Source: Phenylobacterium aquaticum (lineage in GTDB: Bacteria > Pseudomonadota > Alphaproteobacteria > Caulobacterales > Caulobacteraceae). Taken from it: a DNA stretch of 32,255 nt. Of this stretch, positions 23,967-32,104 are shown one piece after another (the stretch's first letter is position 1; each line of letters opens with the position of its first letter). Below the pieces are notes generated by a model, which made no database searches, was not told where the DNA came from, and saw nothing but the letters and a program-made list of their open reading frames with translations. The DNA lies in NCBI RefSeq assembly GCF_947378715.1, contig NZ_CANCLE010000023.1:1-32255 (forward strand), given 5' to 3'. The position numbers and the translations under genes are program-made.

Positions 23967-24422
23967 GTGAAGCCCGTCATTCCGGTCCGCCGCCTGGACC
24001 ACAATCTCGACCTGCCTCTGCCGGCCTATGAGACGGCCGACGCCGCCGGCATGGACCTGCGCGCCGCGGTGCCGGAGGATCAGCCGATCGTGCTGCAGCC
24101 GGGCGCGCGGATCGCCGTGCCGACCGGTTTGTCCTTCGCCATCCCCTCAGGCTTCGAGGGCCAGGTGCGGCCGCGCTCGGGCCTGGCGCTCAAGTCGGGG
24201 ATCACCCAGGTCAATACGCCGGGCACCATCGACGCCGACTATCGCGGCGAGGTGAAGGTGATCCTGATCAATCTGGGGGCCGAGGATTTCCACATCCGCC
24301 GGGGCGACCGCATCGCCCAGCTGGTGATCGCCCCGGTGATCCAGGCCGCCTGGGCCGAGGTCGACAGCCTCGACGAGACCGCGCGCGGGGCGGGGGGCTT
24401 CGGCTCCACCGGCGCGCAATAG
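23967..24422 (+). CDS. dut: Deoxyuridine 5'-triphosphate nucleotidohydrolase (dUTPase)
   Basis: Dut hydrolyses dUTP to dUMP, which prevents uracil incorporation into DNA and supplies the thymidylate precursor. All five trimeric dUTPase motifs are present in the 151-residue form: AGMDLRA (27-33), GQVRPRSGLALK (65-76), TIDADYRGEV (87-96), RRGDRIAQLV (111-120) and GAGGFGSTG (141-149). The GTG at 23967 gives a standard-length enzyme 13 nt after coaBC; the ribosome binding site is weak. coaBC-dut adjacency is common in proteobacteria. Confidence 0.96.
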   Translation: MKPVIPVRRLDHNLDLPLPAYETADAAGMDLRAAVPEDQPIVLQPGARIAVPTGLSFAIPSGFEGQVRPRSGLALKSGITQVNTPGTIDADYRGEVKVILINLGAEDFHIRRGDRIAQLVIAPVIQAAWAEVDSLDETARGAGGFGSTGAQ

Positions 24423-24438
24423 ACTCACACGACAACAA

Positions 24439-24462
24439 GGCGGGCCAAACCCGCCATTCTTT
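24439..24462 (+). terminator. Possible weak terminator after dut
   Basis: GGCGGG (24439-24444) pairs with CCCGCC (24450-24455) over a 5-nt loop and is followed by ATTCTTT. The T-run is interrupted, and the next gene starts 12 nt later, so it may only attenuate. Confidence 0.35.
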
Positions 24463-24474
24463 GGGGGGACTGCC

Positions 24475-25056
24475 TTGGAACTGATCCTGATCCGCCATGG
24501 CCTGCCGATCCGCAGCGCCGCCACCGACGATCCGCCGCTCTCGCCCGAGGGCCAGGACCAGGCCCGGCGGGTGGCGCTCTGGCTGGCGCAGGAGAAGATC
24601 GACGCGGTCTGCTCCAGCTCGATGGTCCGCGCGGTCCAGACCGCCGAGCCCTTTGCGGCCCAGGCCGGCCACGACGTGCGGCTGCACAATGGCATCGTCG
24701 AATTCGACAAGGGCTCCGGCGCCTATGTGCCGATGGAGCAGTTGAAGCGCGAGGACTATGAGGCCTGGAAGGCCCTGGCTGGGGGCGACCACGGCATCGA
24801 TGTCGCCGCCTTCCAGTCGGTGGTGGTCCAGGGCATGGAAGAGATCATCGCCGACCATCCGGGCCAGCGGGTGGCGGTGTTCTGCCACGGCGGGGTGATC
24901 AATGTCTGGACGGCGCACGTGCTGGGCATGGCGCCTCGCCTGTTCTTCGAGCCGGCCTATACCAGCGTGCACCGCTACATGTGCGCGCGGGGCGGCCAGC
25001 GGAACGTGCTCAGCCTCAACGAGACCGCCCACCTGCGCCCCGGTTTCGTGAGCTAG
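24475..25056 (+). CDS. Histidine phosphatase family protein
   Basis: This 193-residue protein belongs to the phosphoglycerate-mutase-like histidine phosphatases. The catalytic RHG motif is at residues 7-9 (H8), with R52 in SSSMVRAVQTA, the acid E76 in IVEFDKG and the second His in VFCHGGV (H138). The substrate is not evident. The start is a TTG at 24475, supported by GGGGGGA at 24463-24469 and by the RHG motif being at the usual distance from the N-terminus. It is downstream of dut and convergent with the amidase. Confidence 0.9.
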   Translation: MELILIRHGLPIRSAATDDPPLSPEGQDQARRVALWLAQEKIDAVCSSSMVRAVQTAEPFAAQAGHDVRLHNGIVEFDKGSGAYVPMEQLKREDYEAWKALAGGDHGIDVAAFQSVVVQGMEEIIADHPGQRVAVFCHGGVINVWTAHVLGMAPRLFFEPAYTSVHRYMCARGGQRNVLSLNETAHLRPGFVS

Positions 25057-25066
25057 ATCGCGGCCG

Positions 25067-26512
25067 TCAGAAACCCGGCGGGACCAGGAAGCCCCGGAAG
25101 TTCTCGTCTATGGCCTGGGCGACGGCCAGCGTCTTGGTGTCGGCGCCATAGGGACCGATGATCTGCATGCCGACCGGCAGGCCCGAGGGCGTCAGGCCGG
25201 CGGGGACCATGCTCGCGGGCAGGCGGCAGGCCGTGGCCAGGCTGATCCAGCCGAGGATCGCGGCATAGGGGATGACGCGGCCGTCCTCCAGCTTGAGCCG
25301 GCGGCTCTGGAAGGCCCCGTGGTCGTGGGGGAAGGCGGCGCGGGGCGTGGCCGGGGCGAAGATCACGTCATATTTCGAGAACACCTCGTCCAGCTGCCGC
25401 GACAGCCGTTCGCGCACCTCATGGGCGGCCAGCCATTCGGCGTGGGTCGGGGTATAGGCCAGGACCAGTCCGGCCCAGGAGCTCTCGCCCGCCGCCGCGC
25501 CCAGGGCCCGGGCGAATTTGGCCAGGGGCCGCATCCGCTGCATGGCGCGCAGCTGCTTCGGCGGCAGGCCGGCGCCGGTCGGCCCCCCCAGCAGCACCAT
25601 ATAGGCGGCCATCAGCTGGTCGATCGGGACCGGGCTCTTGATCTGCTCGACCACAGCCCCCGCCGCCTGGACCTCGCGGGCCAGGCGGTCGATCACCTCG
25701 ACGCACTCGGCGTCGACCGGCAGCAGGGGGTCGTCGAGCCACAGGCCGATCTTCAGCTTCGTCAGGTCGGCGGGGGGCGCCTTGGCCTGGCCCGCCCCGG
25801 CGATCACCGACAGGAGCAGGCGCACGTCGCGGGCCGAGCGGGCCATGGGGCCGACCACGTTCAGGTCCGGCTCGGCGAAGGCGCCCGGGGCCGGGGGCAC
25901 GTGGCCGCGCTGGGAGACCAGGCCATAGGTCGGCTTGTGGCTGAACACCCCGCAGAAGCTGGCCGGGACCCGCAGGGATCCGCCGATGTCCGAGCCGATC
26001 TCCAGGGGCGTGACCCGGGCGGCCAGGGCGGCGGCCGCGCCGCCGGAGGAGCCGCCGCTGGTGCGCTTCAGATCCCAGGGATTGTTGGTGGTCCCGAAGA
26101 TCGGGTTGTAGCTCTGCCAGTCACTGAGCATGACCGGCACATTGGTCTTGCCCCAGATCACCGCGCCGGCGCGCCGGGCGTGGGCCACGGCGTCGGCGTC
26201 CTCGCACCAGCGATGGCGGAAGGCCTCGACGCCTGACGAGGCCGGCATGTGCTCGACATCCAGCCCGTCCTTGATGGTCATGGGCAGGCCGGCCAGCGGT
26301 CCCAGCAGCTCGCCGCGCTGGCGGCGATCGTCGACCACCTGGGCGGCGCCCAGCGCGCGCTCCAGGTCGGCGGCGATCACCGCGTTGAGCTTCTTGTGGG
26401 TCTTCTCGTGGCGGCCGAGCGACAGCTTCAGCAGCTCGACGGCGGAGATCTGGTTGCTGATCAGCGAGAGCAGCTGATCGGTGGCGTCCTGGTCGAGGAT
26501 GTCGCGCGGCAC
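25067..26512 (-). CDS. Amidase (amidase signature family)
   Basis: The protein has 481 residues and the Ser-cisSer-Lys triad of the amidase signature family: K81 in MTIKDG, S155 in TSGGSSGG and S179 in DIGGSLR. These enzymes hydrolyse carboxamides. The closest known groups act on various amides or on Gln-tRNA (GatA), but no gatC or gatB is nearby, so GatA is unlikely. There is no signal peptide. The start is a GTG at 26512 with AGGGAG just upstream. The gene follows dapB on the same strand after 57 nt; cotranscription is possible. Confidence 0.88.
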   Translation of the reverse strand: MPRDILDQDATDQLLSLISNQISAVELLKLSLGRHEKTHKKLNAVIAADLERALGAAQVVDDRRQRGELLGPLAGLPMTIKDGLDVEHMPASSGVEAFRHRWCEDADAVAHARRAGAVIWGKTNVPVMLSDWQSYNPIFGTTNNPWDLKRTSGGSSGGAAAALAARVTPLEIGSDIGGSLRVPASFCGVFSHKPTYGLVSQRGHVPPAPGAFAEPDLNVVGPMARSARDVRLLLSVIAGAGQAKAPPADLTKLKIGLWLDDPLLPVDAECVEVIDRLAREVQAAGAVVEQIKSPVPIDQLMAAYMVLLGGPTGAGLPPKQLRAMQRMRPLAKFARALGAAAGESSWAGLVLAYTPTHAEWLAAHEVRERLSRQLDEVFSKYDVIFAPATPRAAFPHDHGAFQSRRLKLEDGRVIPYAAILGWISLATACRLPASMVPAGLTPSGLPVGMQIIGPYGADTKTLAVAQAIDENFRGFLVPPGF

Positions 26513-26569
26513 CGATGTCTCCCTGACGCGGACCTGGGACGCCGCGCTTGCCGACCCAGAGTGGCAGGA

Positions 26570-27349
26570 TCAAGGCCGGGGCTTCAACCCCAGAACGTCC
26601 TGCATGTCGTAGGCGCCGGCCGGGCGGGTGGCGACCCAGATGGCGGCGGCCACGGCGCCCCGGGCGAACAGCCCCCGGTCGCGGGCGGAATGGCTGAGCG
26701 TCAGGATCTCGTCCTCGGCGACGAAGGACACCGAGTGCTCGCCGACAATGCCGCCGCCGCGCATGACCGAAAACCCGATCTCGCCGGTGGGCCGGGCGCC
26801 GGTGATGCCGTCGCGCACGCGCTGGGCCACGGTGAGCAGGTTCAGTCCGCGCCCGCGGGCGGCGGCTTCGCCCAGCATCAGGGCGGTGCCGGACGGCGCG
26901 TCGACCTTGCGCTTGTGGTGGGCCTCGAAGATCTCGATGTCATAATCCTGCGCCGCGAGCGCCCGGGCCGCTTGCTCGACCAGGCCGACCAGCATGTTGA
27001 CCCCCAGGGAGTAGTTGCCGGTCTGGACCATGGGGACCTTGGCGGCGACCAGGGCGAGGGCGGCCAGATCGGCCTCGGCCAGGCCGGTGGAGCCGATCAC
27101 CAGGGCCGGCCCGCCCCGCGCAGCGCAGGCCTGGCCCAGGGCCACGGAACTGGCGGGGGTGGTGAAGTCGATGACCACGTCGCAGGCGTCGAGCGCGGCG
27201 TCCTGGCTGACCAGGCCCTCGCCGGTCGCGCCTGGACGGTCGAAGCGGGCGGTGACCACGGCGTCGTCGCGGGCCTCTATGACCTTGGCGACGGCCTGGC
27301 CCATGCGCCCCAGGGCGCCGGCGATGGCGATGCGGATCGGGGCGGTCAC
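26570..27349 (-). CDS. dapB: 4-hydroxy-tetrahydrodipicolinate reductase
   Basis: DapB catalyses an NAD(P)H-dependent step of diaminopimelate and lysine synthesis. In the 259-residue form the nucleotide-binding motif is GALGRMG (11-17). The family signature EAHHKRKVDAPSGTA (142-156) contains the catalytic His pair region and K148. The start is a GTG at 27349, since the protein then begins directly with the Rossmann strand; a longer in-frame version from 27409 adds an Arg-rich, non-conserved-looking stretch. It is divergent from the GST gene across 170 bases, in which I see no clear promoter. Confidence 0.95.
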   Translation of the reverse strand: MTAPIRIAIAGALGRMGQAVAKVIEARDDAVVTARFDRPGATGEGLVSQDAALDACDVVIDFTTPASSVALGQACAARGGPALVIGSTGLAEADLAALALVAAKVPMVQTGNYSLGVNMLVGLVEQAARALAAQDYDIEIFEAHHKRKVDAPSGTALMLGEAAARGRGLNLLTVAQRVRDGITGARPTGEIGFSVMRGGGIVGEHSVSFVAEDEILTLSHSARDRGLFARGAVAAAIWVATRPAGAYDMQDVLGLKPRP

Positions 27350-27519
27350 GGGGCGTCTCCGGGCGGGAATGTCGGCCCGCTTGTCCCGCGTGCGCGCCCA
27401 CCCGGTCAAGCCCGGGCCTTGATCCCGGTCACGGCGGTGGCGTGGCGTTCGTGCTTGTTGTCTAAGGGCGCAAAGCGTCCGGCGGACCCCGCCCGGGCGA
27501 ACAAGACCCGGGAAACGCC

Positions 27520-28164
27520 ATGAAGCTCTATTCCGTCGACCTCTCGCCCTTCGCCGCGCGGGTGCGCCTGGCCATCTACGCCAAGGGCCTGGCCGTGGAG
27601 ATTCTGCCGCCCCCCGGCGGCGACACCAAGAGCGCCGACTATCTGGCGATCAATCCCATGGGCAAGATCCCGGCCCTGGTCCTGGCCGACGGGGTGGTGA
27701 TCCCCGAGAGCGACACCATCGTCGAATATCTGGCCGACGCCTTCCCTGGGAGCGGCCTGCGCCCCAAGGGGGCAGAGGCTGCGGCCCGCGCCCGCCTGCT
27801 GGCCCGGGTGGCCGAGCTCTATGTCATGGCCTCCGGCGCAGCCCTGTTCGGCCAGATGAATCCGGCGACCCGCGACGCTGTCGTGGTCGAGGCGGCCTTC
27901 GCCAAGCTCGCCGACGGCCTCACCCACCTCAATCTGTTCGCCACCGAGGACGCCTATGCGGTCGGCGACACCATCACCACGGCCGACTGCGCCCTGGTCC
28001 CGATCCTGGTGTTCCTGGGGGTGTTCGGCCACGTGTTCGGCAAGGGCGACCTGCTCGCCGGCCACGGAAAGCTCCACGCCTATTGGGCCCGGGTCCAGAA
28101 GGACGCCGCCGTAATCAAGGTGGTGGGCGAGATGCAGGCCGCCATGGCCGCCCGCGCAGGCTGA
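27520..28164 (+). CDS. Glutathione S-transferase family protein
   Basis: The 214-residue protein has the GST layout: a thioredoxin-like N-terminal domain with S9 in LSPFAARVRLA, the cis-Pro motif NPMGKIPAL (45-53) and the glutathione-binding ESDT (63-66), then a helical C-terminal domain. The Ser near the N-terminus suits Ser-type bacterial GSTs. The substrate is unknown. It is a single gene between the divergent dapB and maeB and ends just before a long dyad at 28172-28199. Confidence 0.88.
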   Translation: MKLYSVDLSPFAARVRLAIYAKGLAVEILPPPGGDTKSADYLAINPMGKIPALVLADGVVIPESDTIVEYLADAFPGSGLRPKGAEAAARARLLARVAELYVMASGAALFGQMNPATRDAVVVEAAFAKLADGLTHLNLFATEDAYAVGDTITTADCALVPILVFLGVFGHVFGKGDLLAGHGKLHAYWARVQKDAAVIKVVGEMQAAMAARAG

Positions 28165-28171
28165 GAAAGCC

Positions 28172-28199
28172 GGAATTCCCCTGGGTCAGGGGGAATTCC
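28172..28199. repeat. 10-bp-arm inverted repeat between the GST gene and maeB
   Basis: GGAATTCCCC (28172-28181) and GGGGAATTCC (28190-28199) are perfect inverted arms around an 8-nt centre. There is no T-run after it. It may be a weak GST-gene terminator or an operator for maeB, whose ATG is about 80 bases further on. Confidence 0.5.
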
Positions 28200-28278
28200 A
28201 CAGGTTGTTCGCGGGCGGTCGCCTCTGTAGGTTGGCCGCCCTTCACTAGAAATGCCGACCCGAGGATCCGCCGCTGTC

Positions 28279-30567
28279 ATGAGCGACGCCGAAAAACGCA
28301 CCTTCACCGACGAGGAAGCGCTCAGCTTCCACAAGCACCCGACCCCGGGCAAGATCGCCATCGTGGCCACCAAGCCGATGGCCACCCAGCGGGACCTGTC
28401 GCTCGCCTATTCCCCGGGCGTGGCCGTGCCTGTGCTGAAGATCGCCGAGGATCCCGAGGCCGCCTACGACTACACCTCCAAGGGCAACCTGGTGGCGGTG
28501 ATCTCCAACGGCACCGCCATACTGGGCCTGGGCAATCTGGGGGCTCTGGCCTCCAAGCCGGTGATGGAGGGCAAGAGCGTGCTCTTCAAGCGCTTCGCCG
28601 ACGTCGACTCCATCGACATCGAGGTCTCGGCCACCGATCCGGACGAGATCATCACGGTGATCAAGAACATCGGCGTCACCTTCGGCGGCATCAATCTCGA
28701 GGACATCAAGAGCCCCGAATGCTTCCGCATCGAGACCGAGCTGCAGGAGCTGCTCGACATCCCGGTGTTCCATGACGACCAGCACGGCACGGCGATCATC
28801 TCCGCCGCCGGCCTGATCAATGCCTGCCACATCACCGGCCGCGAGCTGAAGGACGTCAAGGTGGTGCTCTGCGGGGCCGGGGCGGCGGGCATCGCCAGCC
28901 TGGACCTGATCAAGGCCATGGGCGTGCGTTCCGACAACTGCATCGCCGTCGACAATACCGGGGTCATCTATCGCGGCCGCACGGCCGGCATGAACCAGTG
29001 GAAGTCGGCCCACGCGGTCGACACAGACGCCCGGACCCTGGGCGAGGCCCTGGTCGGCGCCGACGTGTTCCTGGGCCTCTCGGCCAAGGGCGTCCTGACC
29101 CAGGACATGATCATGAAGATGGCGCCCAATCCGCTGATCTTCGCCATGGCCAATCCCGATCCGGAGATCACCCCGGAAGAGGTCCACGCCGTGCGGCCCG
29201 ACGCCATCGTCGGCACCGGCCGCAGCGACTATCCCAACCAGGTCAACAATGTCCTGGGCTTCCCCTACATCTTCCGGGGCGCGCTGGACGTGCGGGCGCG
29301 CCGCGTGAACCTGGAGATGAAGATCGCCTGCGCCAATGCGCTGGCCCAGCTGGCCCGCGAGGACGTGCCCGACGAGGTGGCCGCCGCCTATCATGGCCGC
29401 CAGCTGAAGTTCGGCCCGGAATACATCATCCCCTCGCCCTTCGATCCCCGGCTGATGTCCTATATCCCGCCCTTCGTGGCCCAGGCGGCGATGGACACCG
29501 GGGTGGCGCGCAAGCCGATCCTGGACATGGACGCCTATCGCGCCAGTCTCGCCCAGCGGCTCGACCCCTCCGCAGCCTTCCTGCAGAAGCTGCAGGGCGC
29601 GGTGCTCAAGGCCCCCAAGAAGCGCATCGTCTTCGCCGAGGGCGAGGAGCCCAGCGTGATCCGCGCCGCCCATGGCTTCCAGAGCGCCGGCCTCGGCCAC
29701 GCCCTGCTGGTCGGCCGCGAGGACCTGGTGCTGGAGAACATGAAGGCCGCCGGTCTCGACCCGGCCGAGGTCAATATCGAGATCGTCAATGCGCGGGTCT
29801 CCGAGCACAATCCGGCCTTCGTCGACTTCCTCTATGCCCGCCTCGCCCGCGAGGGTTTCCTGAAGCGCGACGTCCAGCGGCTGATCAACCAGGACCGCAA
29901 CTCCTTCGCCGCCTCCATGGTGGCGCTGGGCTATGCCGACGGCATGGTGACCGGGGTGACGCGGTCCTATGACCAGGTGCTGGAAGAGGTGCTGCGGGTG
30001 ATCGACCCCGATCCGGCCGGCCGGATCATGGGCATGAGCGTGGTGCTGGCCAAGGGCCACACCCTGTTCGTCGCCGACACCTCGGTCACCGAGATGCCGG
30101 ACGCCGAGGACCTGGTGGAGATCGCCATCGGCGCCGCCCGGTCCGTCAAGACCCTGGGCTACACCCCGCGCGTCGCCTTCATGTCCTATTCGACCTTCGG
30201 CAACCCCATGGGGCAGCGCTCGGAAAAGGTGATCGAGGCGGTCGCCATGCTGGACGAGATGGGCGTCGACTTCGAATACGAAGGCGAGATGTCCCCCGAA
30301 CTGGCGCTGGAGCCGGAACGGCGGGTCAATTACCCGTTCATGCGCCTGACCGGGCCGGCCAATGTGCTGATCATGCCGGCCATCCATTCGGCCGCCATCT
30401 CGACCCAGCTGTTGCAGTCGATCGGCGGGGCCACGGTGATCGGTCCGATCCTGCTGGGCCTCTCCAAGGCGGTGCAGATCGCGCCGCTTTCGGCCTCGGT
30501 GTCCAAGATCCTGCAGATGGCGACACTCGCCGCCTATGAGCAGGACATCCTGGAGGCTCAGAGCTGA
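28279..30567 (+). CDS. maeB: NADP-dependent malic enzyme with phosphotransacetylase-like domain
   Basis: MaeB decarboxylates malate to pyruvate while reducing NADP. The 762-residue protein matches the large bacterial form. The malic-enzyme half has AYSPGVAVP (Y44), FHDDQHGTA (about 164-172) and the nucleotide motif GAGAAGI (199-205). From about residue 440 onward it is phosphotransacetylase-like, ending near VIGPILLGLSKAVQI. In related enzymes this domain is regulatory and not catalytic (acetyl-CoA sensing). The ATG at 28279 was chosen over one at 28252 because the protein then begins in the conserved N-terminus, with GAGGA at 28262-28266. A strong hairpin follows the gene. Confidence 0.96.
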   Translation: MSDAEKRTFTDEEALSFHKHPTPGKIAIVATKPMATQRDLSLAYSPGVAVPVLKIAEDPEAAYDYTSKGNLVAVISNGTAILGLGNLGALASKPVMEGKSVLFKRFADVDSIDIEVSATDPDEIITVIKNIGVTFGGINLEDIKSPECFRIETELQELLDIPVFHDDQHGTAIISAAGLINACHITGRELKDVKVVLCGAGAAGIASLDLIKAMGVRSDNCIAVDNTGVIYRGRTAGMNQWKSAHAVDTDARTLGEALVGADVFLGLSAKGVLTQDMIMKMAPNPLIFAMANPDPEITPEEVHAVRPDAIVGTGRSDYPNQVNNVLGFPYIFRGALDVRARRVNLEMKIACANALAQLAREDVPDEVAAAYHGRQLKFGPEYIIPSPFDPRLMSYIPPFVAQAAMDTGVARKPILDMDAYRASLAQRLDPSAAFLQKLQGAVLKAPKKRIVFAEGEEPSVIRAAHGFQSAGLGHALLVGREDLVLENMKAAGLDPAEVNIEIVNARVSEHNPAFVDFLYARLAREGFLKRDVQRLINQDRNSFAASMVALGYADGMVTGVTRSYDQVLEEVLRVIDPDPAGRIMGMSVVLAKGHTLFVADTSVTEMPDAEDLVEIAIGAARSVKTLGYTPRVAFMSYSTFGNPMGQRSEKVIEAVAMLDEMGVDFEYEGEMSPELALEPERRVNYPFMRLTGPANVLIMPAIHSAAISTQLLQSIGGATVIGPILLGLSKAVQIAPLSASVSKILQMATLAAYEQDILEAQS

Positions 30568-30602
30568 TGCGGCCCCTGAACTAGCGGATCGCGCGTCCCG
30601 GC

Positions 30603-30634
30603 AAGGGGGCGGACGATCCGTCGTCCTCCCCCTT
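30603..30634. promoter_or_regulatory. Strong hairpin between maeB and the Hsp70-like gene
   Basis: AAGGGGG (30603-30609) pairs with CCCCCTT (30628-30634), and GGACGA (30611-30616) pairs with TCGTCC (30621-30626). There is a single C/T mismatch between the stems and a 4-nt loop. It begins 35 nt after the maeB stop and ends 16 nt before the next ATG, just before the AGGAGC ribosome binding site (30640-30645). It has no T-run; it could end maeB transcripts, stabilise their 3' ends or affect translation of the next gene. Confidence 0.55.
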
Positions 30635-30650
30635 CGAACAGGAGCGCCCG

Positions 30651-31955
30651 ATGACCGGCCTCAGTCTCGGCGTCGATTTCGGCACCACCAACACCGTCGT
30701 GGCCCTGGCTGGCGCCGAGGGGCCGGCCCAGCTGGTCACCTTCCCGGCGCCCGAGCGCGACGTCTTCGCCTTCCGCTCGGCGATCAGTTTCCACGCCCCG
30801 CCCGAACGACCCTCCGACCGCACGGTGGAGGCCGGCCCCTGGGCGATCGAAGCCTATGTGGAAGACCCGCTGGAGACGCGGTTCATCCAGTCGTTCAAGA
30901 GCTTCGCCGCCTCGGCCAGCTTCAGCGAGACCCAGATCCTCGGCAAGCGCTACCAGTTCGAGGACCTGCTGGCGGCCTTCCTCCTGAAGATGCGCGACCA
31001 TGTGAAGGGCGGTCACGCCGACTGGCCCAAGCGGCTGATCGTCGGCCGGCCGGTGACCTTCGCCGGCGCAGCGCCCAGCGAGGACCTGGCCCTGACCCGC
31101 TATGAGGCGGCGTTCAAGCGGCTGGGCTTCGAAGAGATCCTCTACGCCTATGAGCCGGTGGGGGCGGCCTTCTTCTTCGCGCGCGAATTGCAGGAAGACG
31201 CCACCGTGCTGGTCGGCGACTTCGGCGGCGGCACCTCCGACTTCTCGATCATCCGCTTCCACCGCGAGGCCGGCGAGATCCGTTCCACCCCGCTGGGCCG
31301 ATCCGGCGTAGGCGTGGCGGGCGACGCCTTCGACTACCGGATCATCGACCACCTGGTCTCGCCCAGCCTCGGCAAGGGCTCGAGCTATACGAGCTTCGGC
31401 AAGATCCTGCCGATTCCCAACCGCTATTATTCGGCCTTCGCCCGCTGGGACCAGCTGGCCCTGATGCGGGCCAGCCGCGACATGCGCGAGATCCGCAAGC
31501 TGGTGCGCGAGGCCAATGAGCCGGAGAAGATCGAGCGCCTGGTCGAGACCCTCGACGAGAACTACGGCTACCTGCTCTACCGCGCGATCTCGACCCTGAA
31601 GGAGGCCCTGTCCCGCGACGACGCGGCCGAGTTCCGGTTCGAGGCCGGGACCATCGCGCTGGGCCGCACCGTGGCCCGCACCGAGTTCGAGGGCTGGATC
31701 GCGCCAGAGCTGGAGGCGATCGACAAGGCCGTCGACCGGGCGCTGGCCGATGCGGGCCTTGGGCCGGACGGCATCGACCGCATCTTCCTGACCGGCGGCT
31801 CGTCCCTGGTTCCGGCCGTGCGCCAGATCTTCACCCGCCGCTTCGACCCCGCCAAGATCGAGAGCGGCAGCGAACTGGAATCGATCGCCTCCGGCCTGGC
31901 CCTGATGGGTCGCGAGCGCGACCTCGACCGCTGGTGCAAGCGAGCGGCGGTCTAG
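30651..31955 (+). CDS. Hsp70 family protein, YegD-like (ATPase domain only)
   Basis: The 434-residue protein has an Hsp70/actin-fold ATPase: GVDFGTTNT (7-15) for phosphate 1, GDFGGGTSDFS from residue 189 for phosphate 2, and the adenosine motif TGGSSLVP (381-388). Only about 45 residues follow, so the peptide-binding domain of DnaK is absent, as in E. coli YegD (about 450 residues). The biological role of this group is not established. The ATG at 30651 has a good AGGAGC site. It follows maeB on the same strand and is followed by a pair of REP-like repeats. Confidence 0.9.
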   Translation: MTGLSLGVDFGTTNTVVALAGAEGPAQLVTFPAPERDVFAFRSAISFHAPPERPSDRTVEAGPWAIEAYVEDPLETRFIQSFKSFAASASFSETQILGKRYQFEDLLAAFLLKMRDHVKGGHADWPKRLIVGRPVTFAGAAPSEDLALTRYEAAFKRLGFEEILYAYEPVGAAFFFARELQEDATVLVGDFGGGTSDFSIIRFHREAGEIRSTPLGRSGVGVAGDAFDYRIIDHLVSPSLGKGSSYTSFGKILPIPNRYYSAFARWDQLALMRASRDMREIRKLVREANEPEKIERLVETLDENYGYLLYRAISTLKEALSRDDAAEFRFEAGTIALGRTVARTEFEGWIAPELEAIDKAVDRALADAGLGPDGIDRIFLTGGSSLVPAVRQIFTRRFDPAKIESGSELESIASGLALMGRERDLDRWCKRAAV

Positions 31956-31967
31956 CGCCTCTGGAAC

Positions 31968-32098
31968 CCTCGCCCCGCAAAGCGGGGAGAGGGCAGGGTG
32001 AGGGGCCTTGCTGAATCACAGCGTCTCGCCCGCCGCCGAAAGACCCTCCGCTCCGCTACGGGCCCCTCACCTAACCTCTCCCCGCAGGCGGGGAGAGG
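31968..32098. repeat. Inverted pair of REP-like palindromes, family B (copies 2 and 3)
   Basis: Copy 2 is CCTCGCCCCGC, AAA, GCGGGGAGAGG with flanks (31968-31992). Copy 3 is CCTCTCCCCGC with GCGGGGAGAGG (32075-32098 region), in the opposite order of flanks. Between them GGTGAGGGGCC (31997-32007) and GGCCCCTCACC (32061-32071) form a perfect 11-bp inverted repeat. The whole can therefore fold as one long BIME-like structure with a 53-nt centre. It fills the gap between the Hsp70-like gene and the convergent partial gene at the right edge. Confidence 0.68.
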
Positions 32099-32104
32099 AA
32101 TGGG

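Noticed and set aside
25067..26512. GatA subunit of the tRNA amidotransferase
   Set aside because: The triad fits any amidase-signature enzyme; gatB and gatC are absent nearby and the gene sits with dapB.
28246..30387. A 713-codon open frame on the minus strand opposite maeB
   Set aside because: Antisense shadow of maeB with His/Gly/Asp-rich composition and no domain; the malic enzyme frame is unambiguous.
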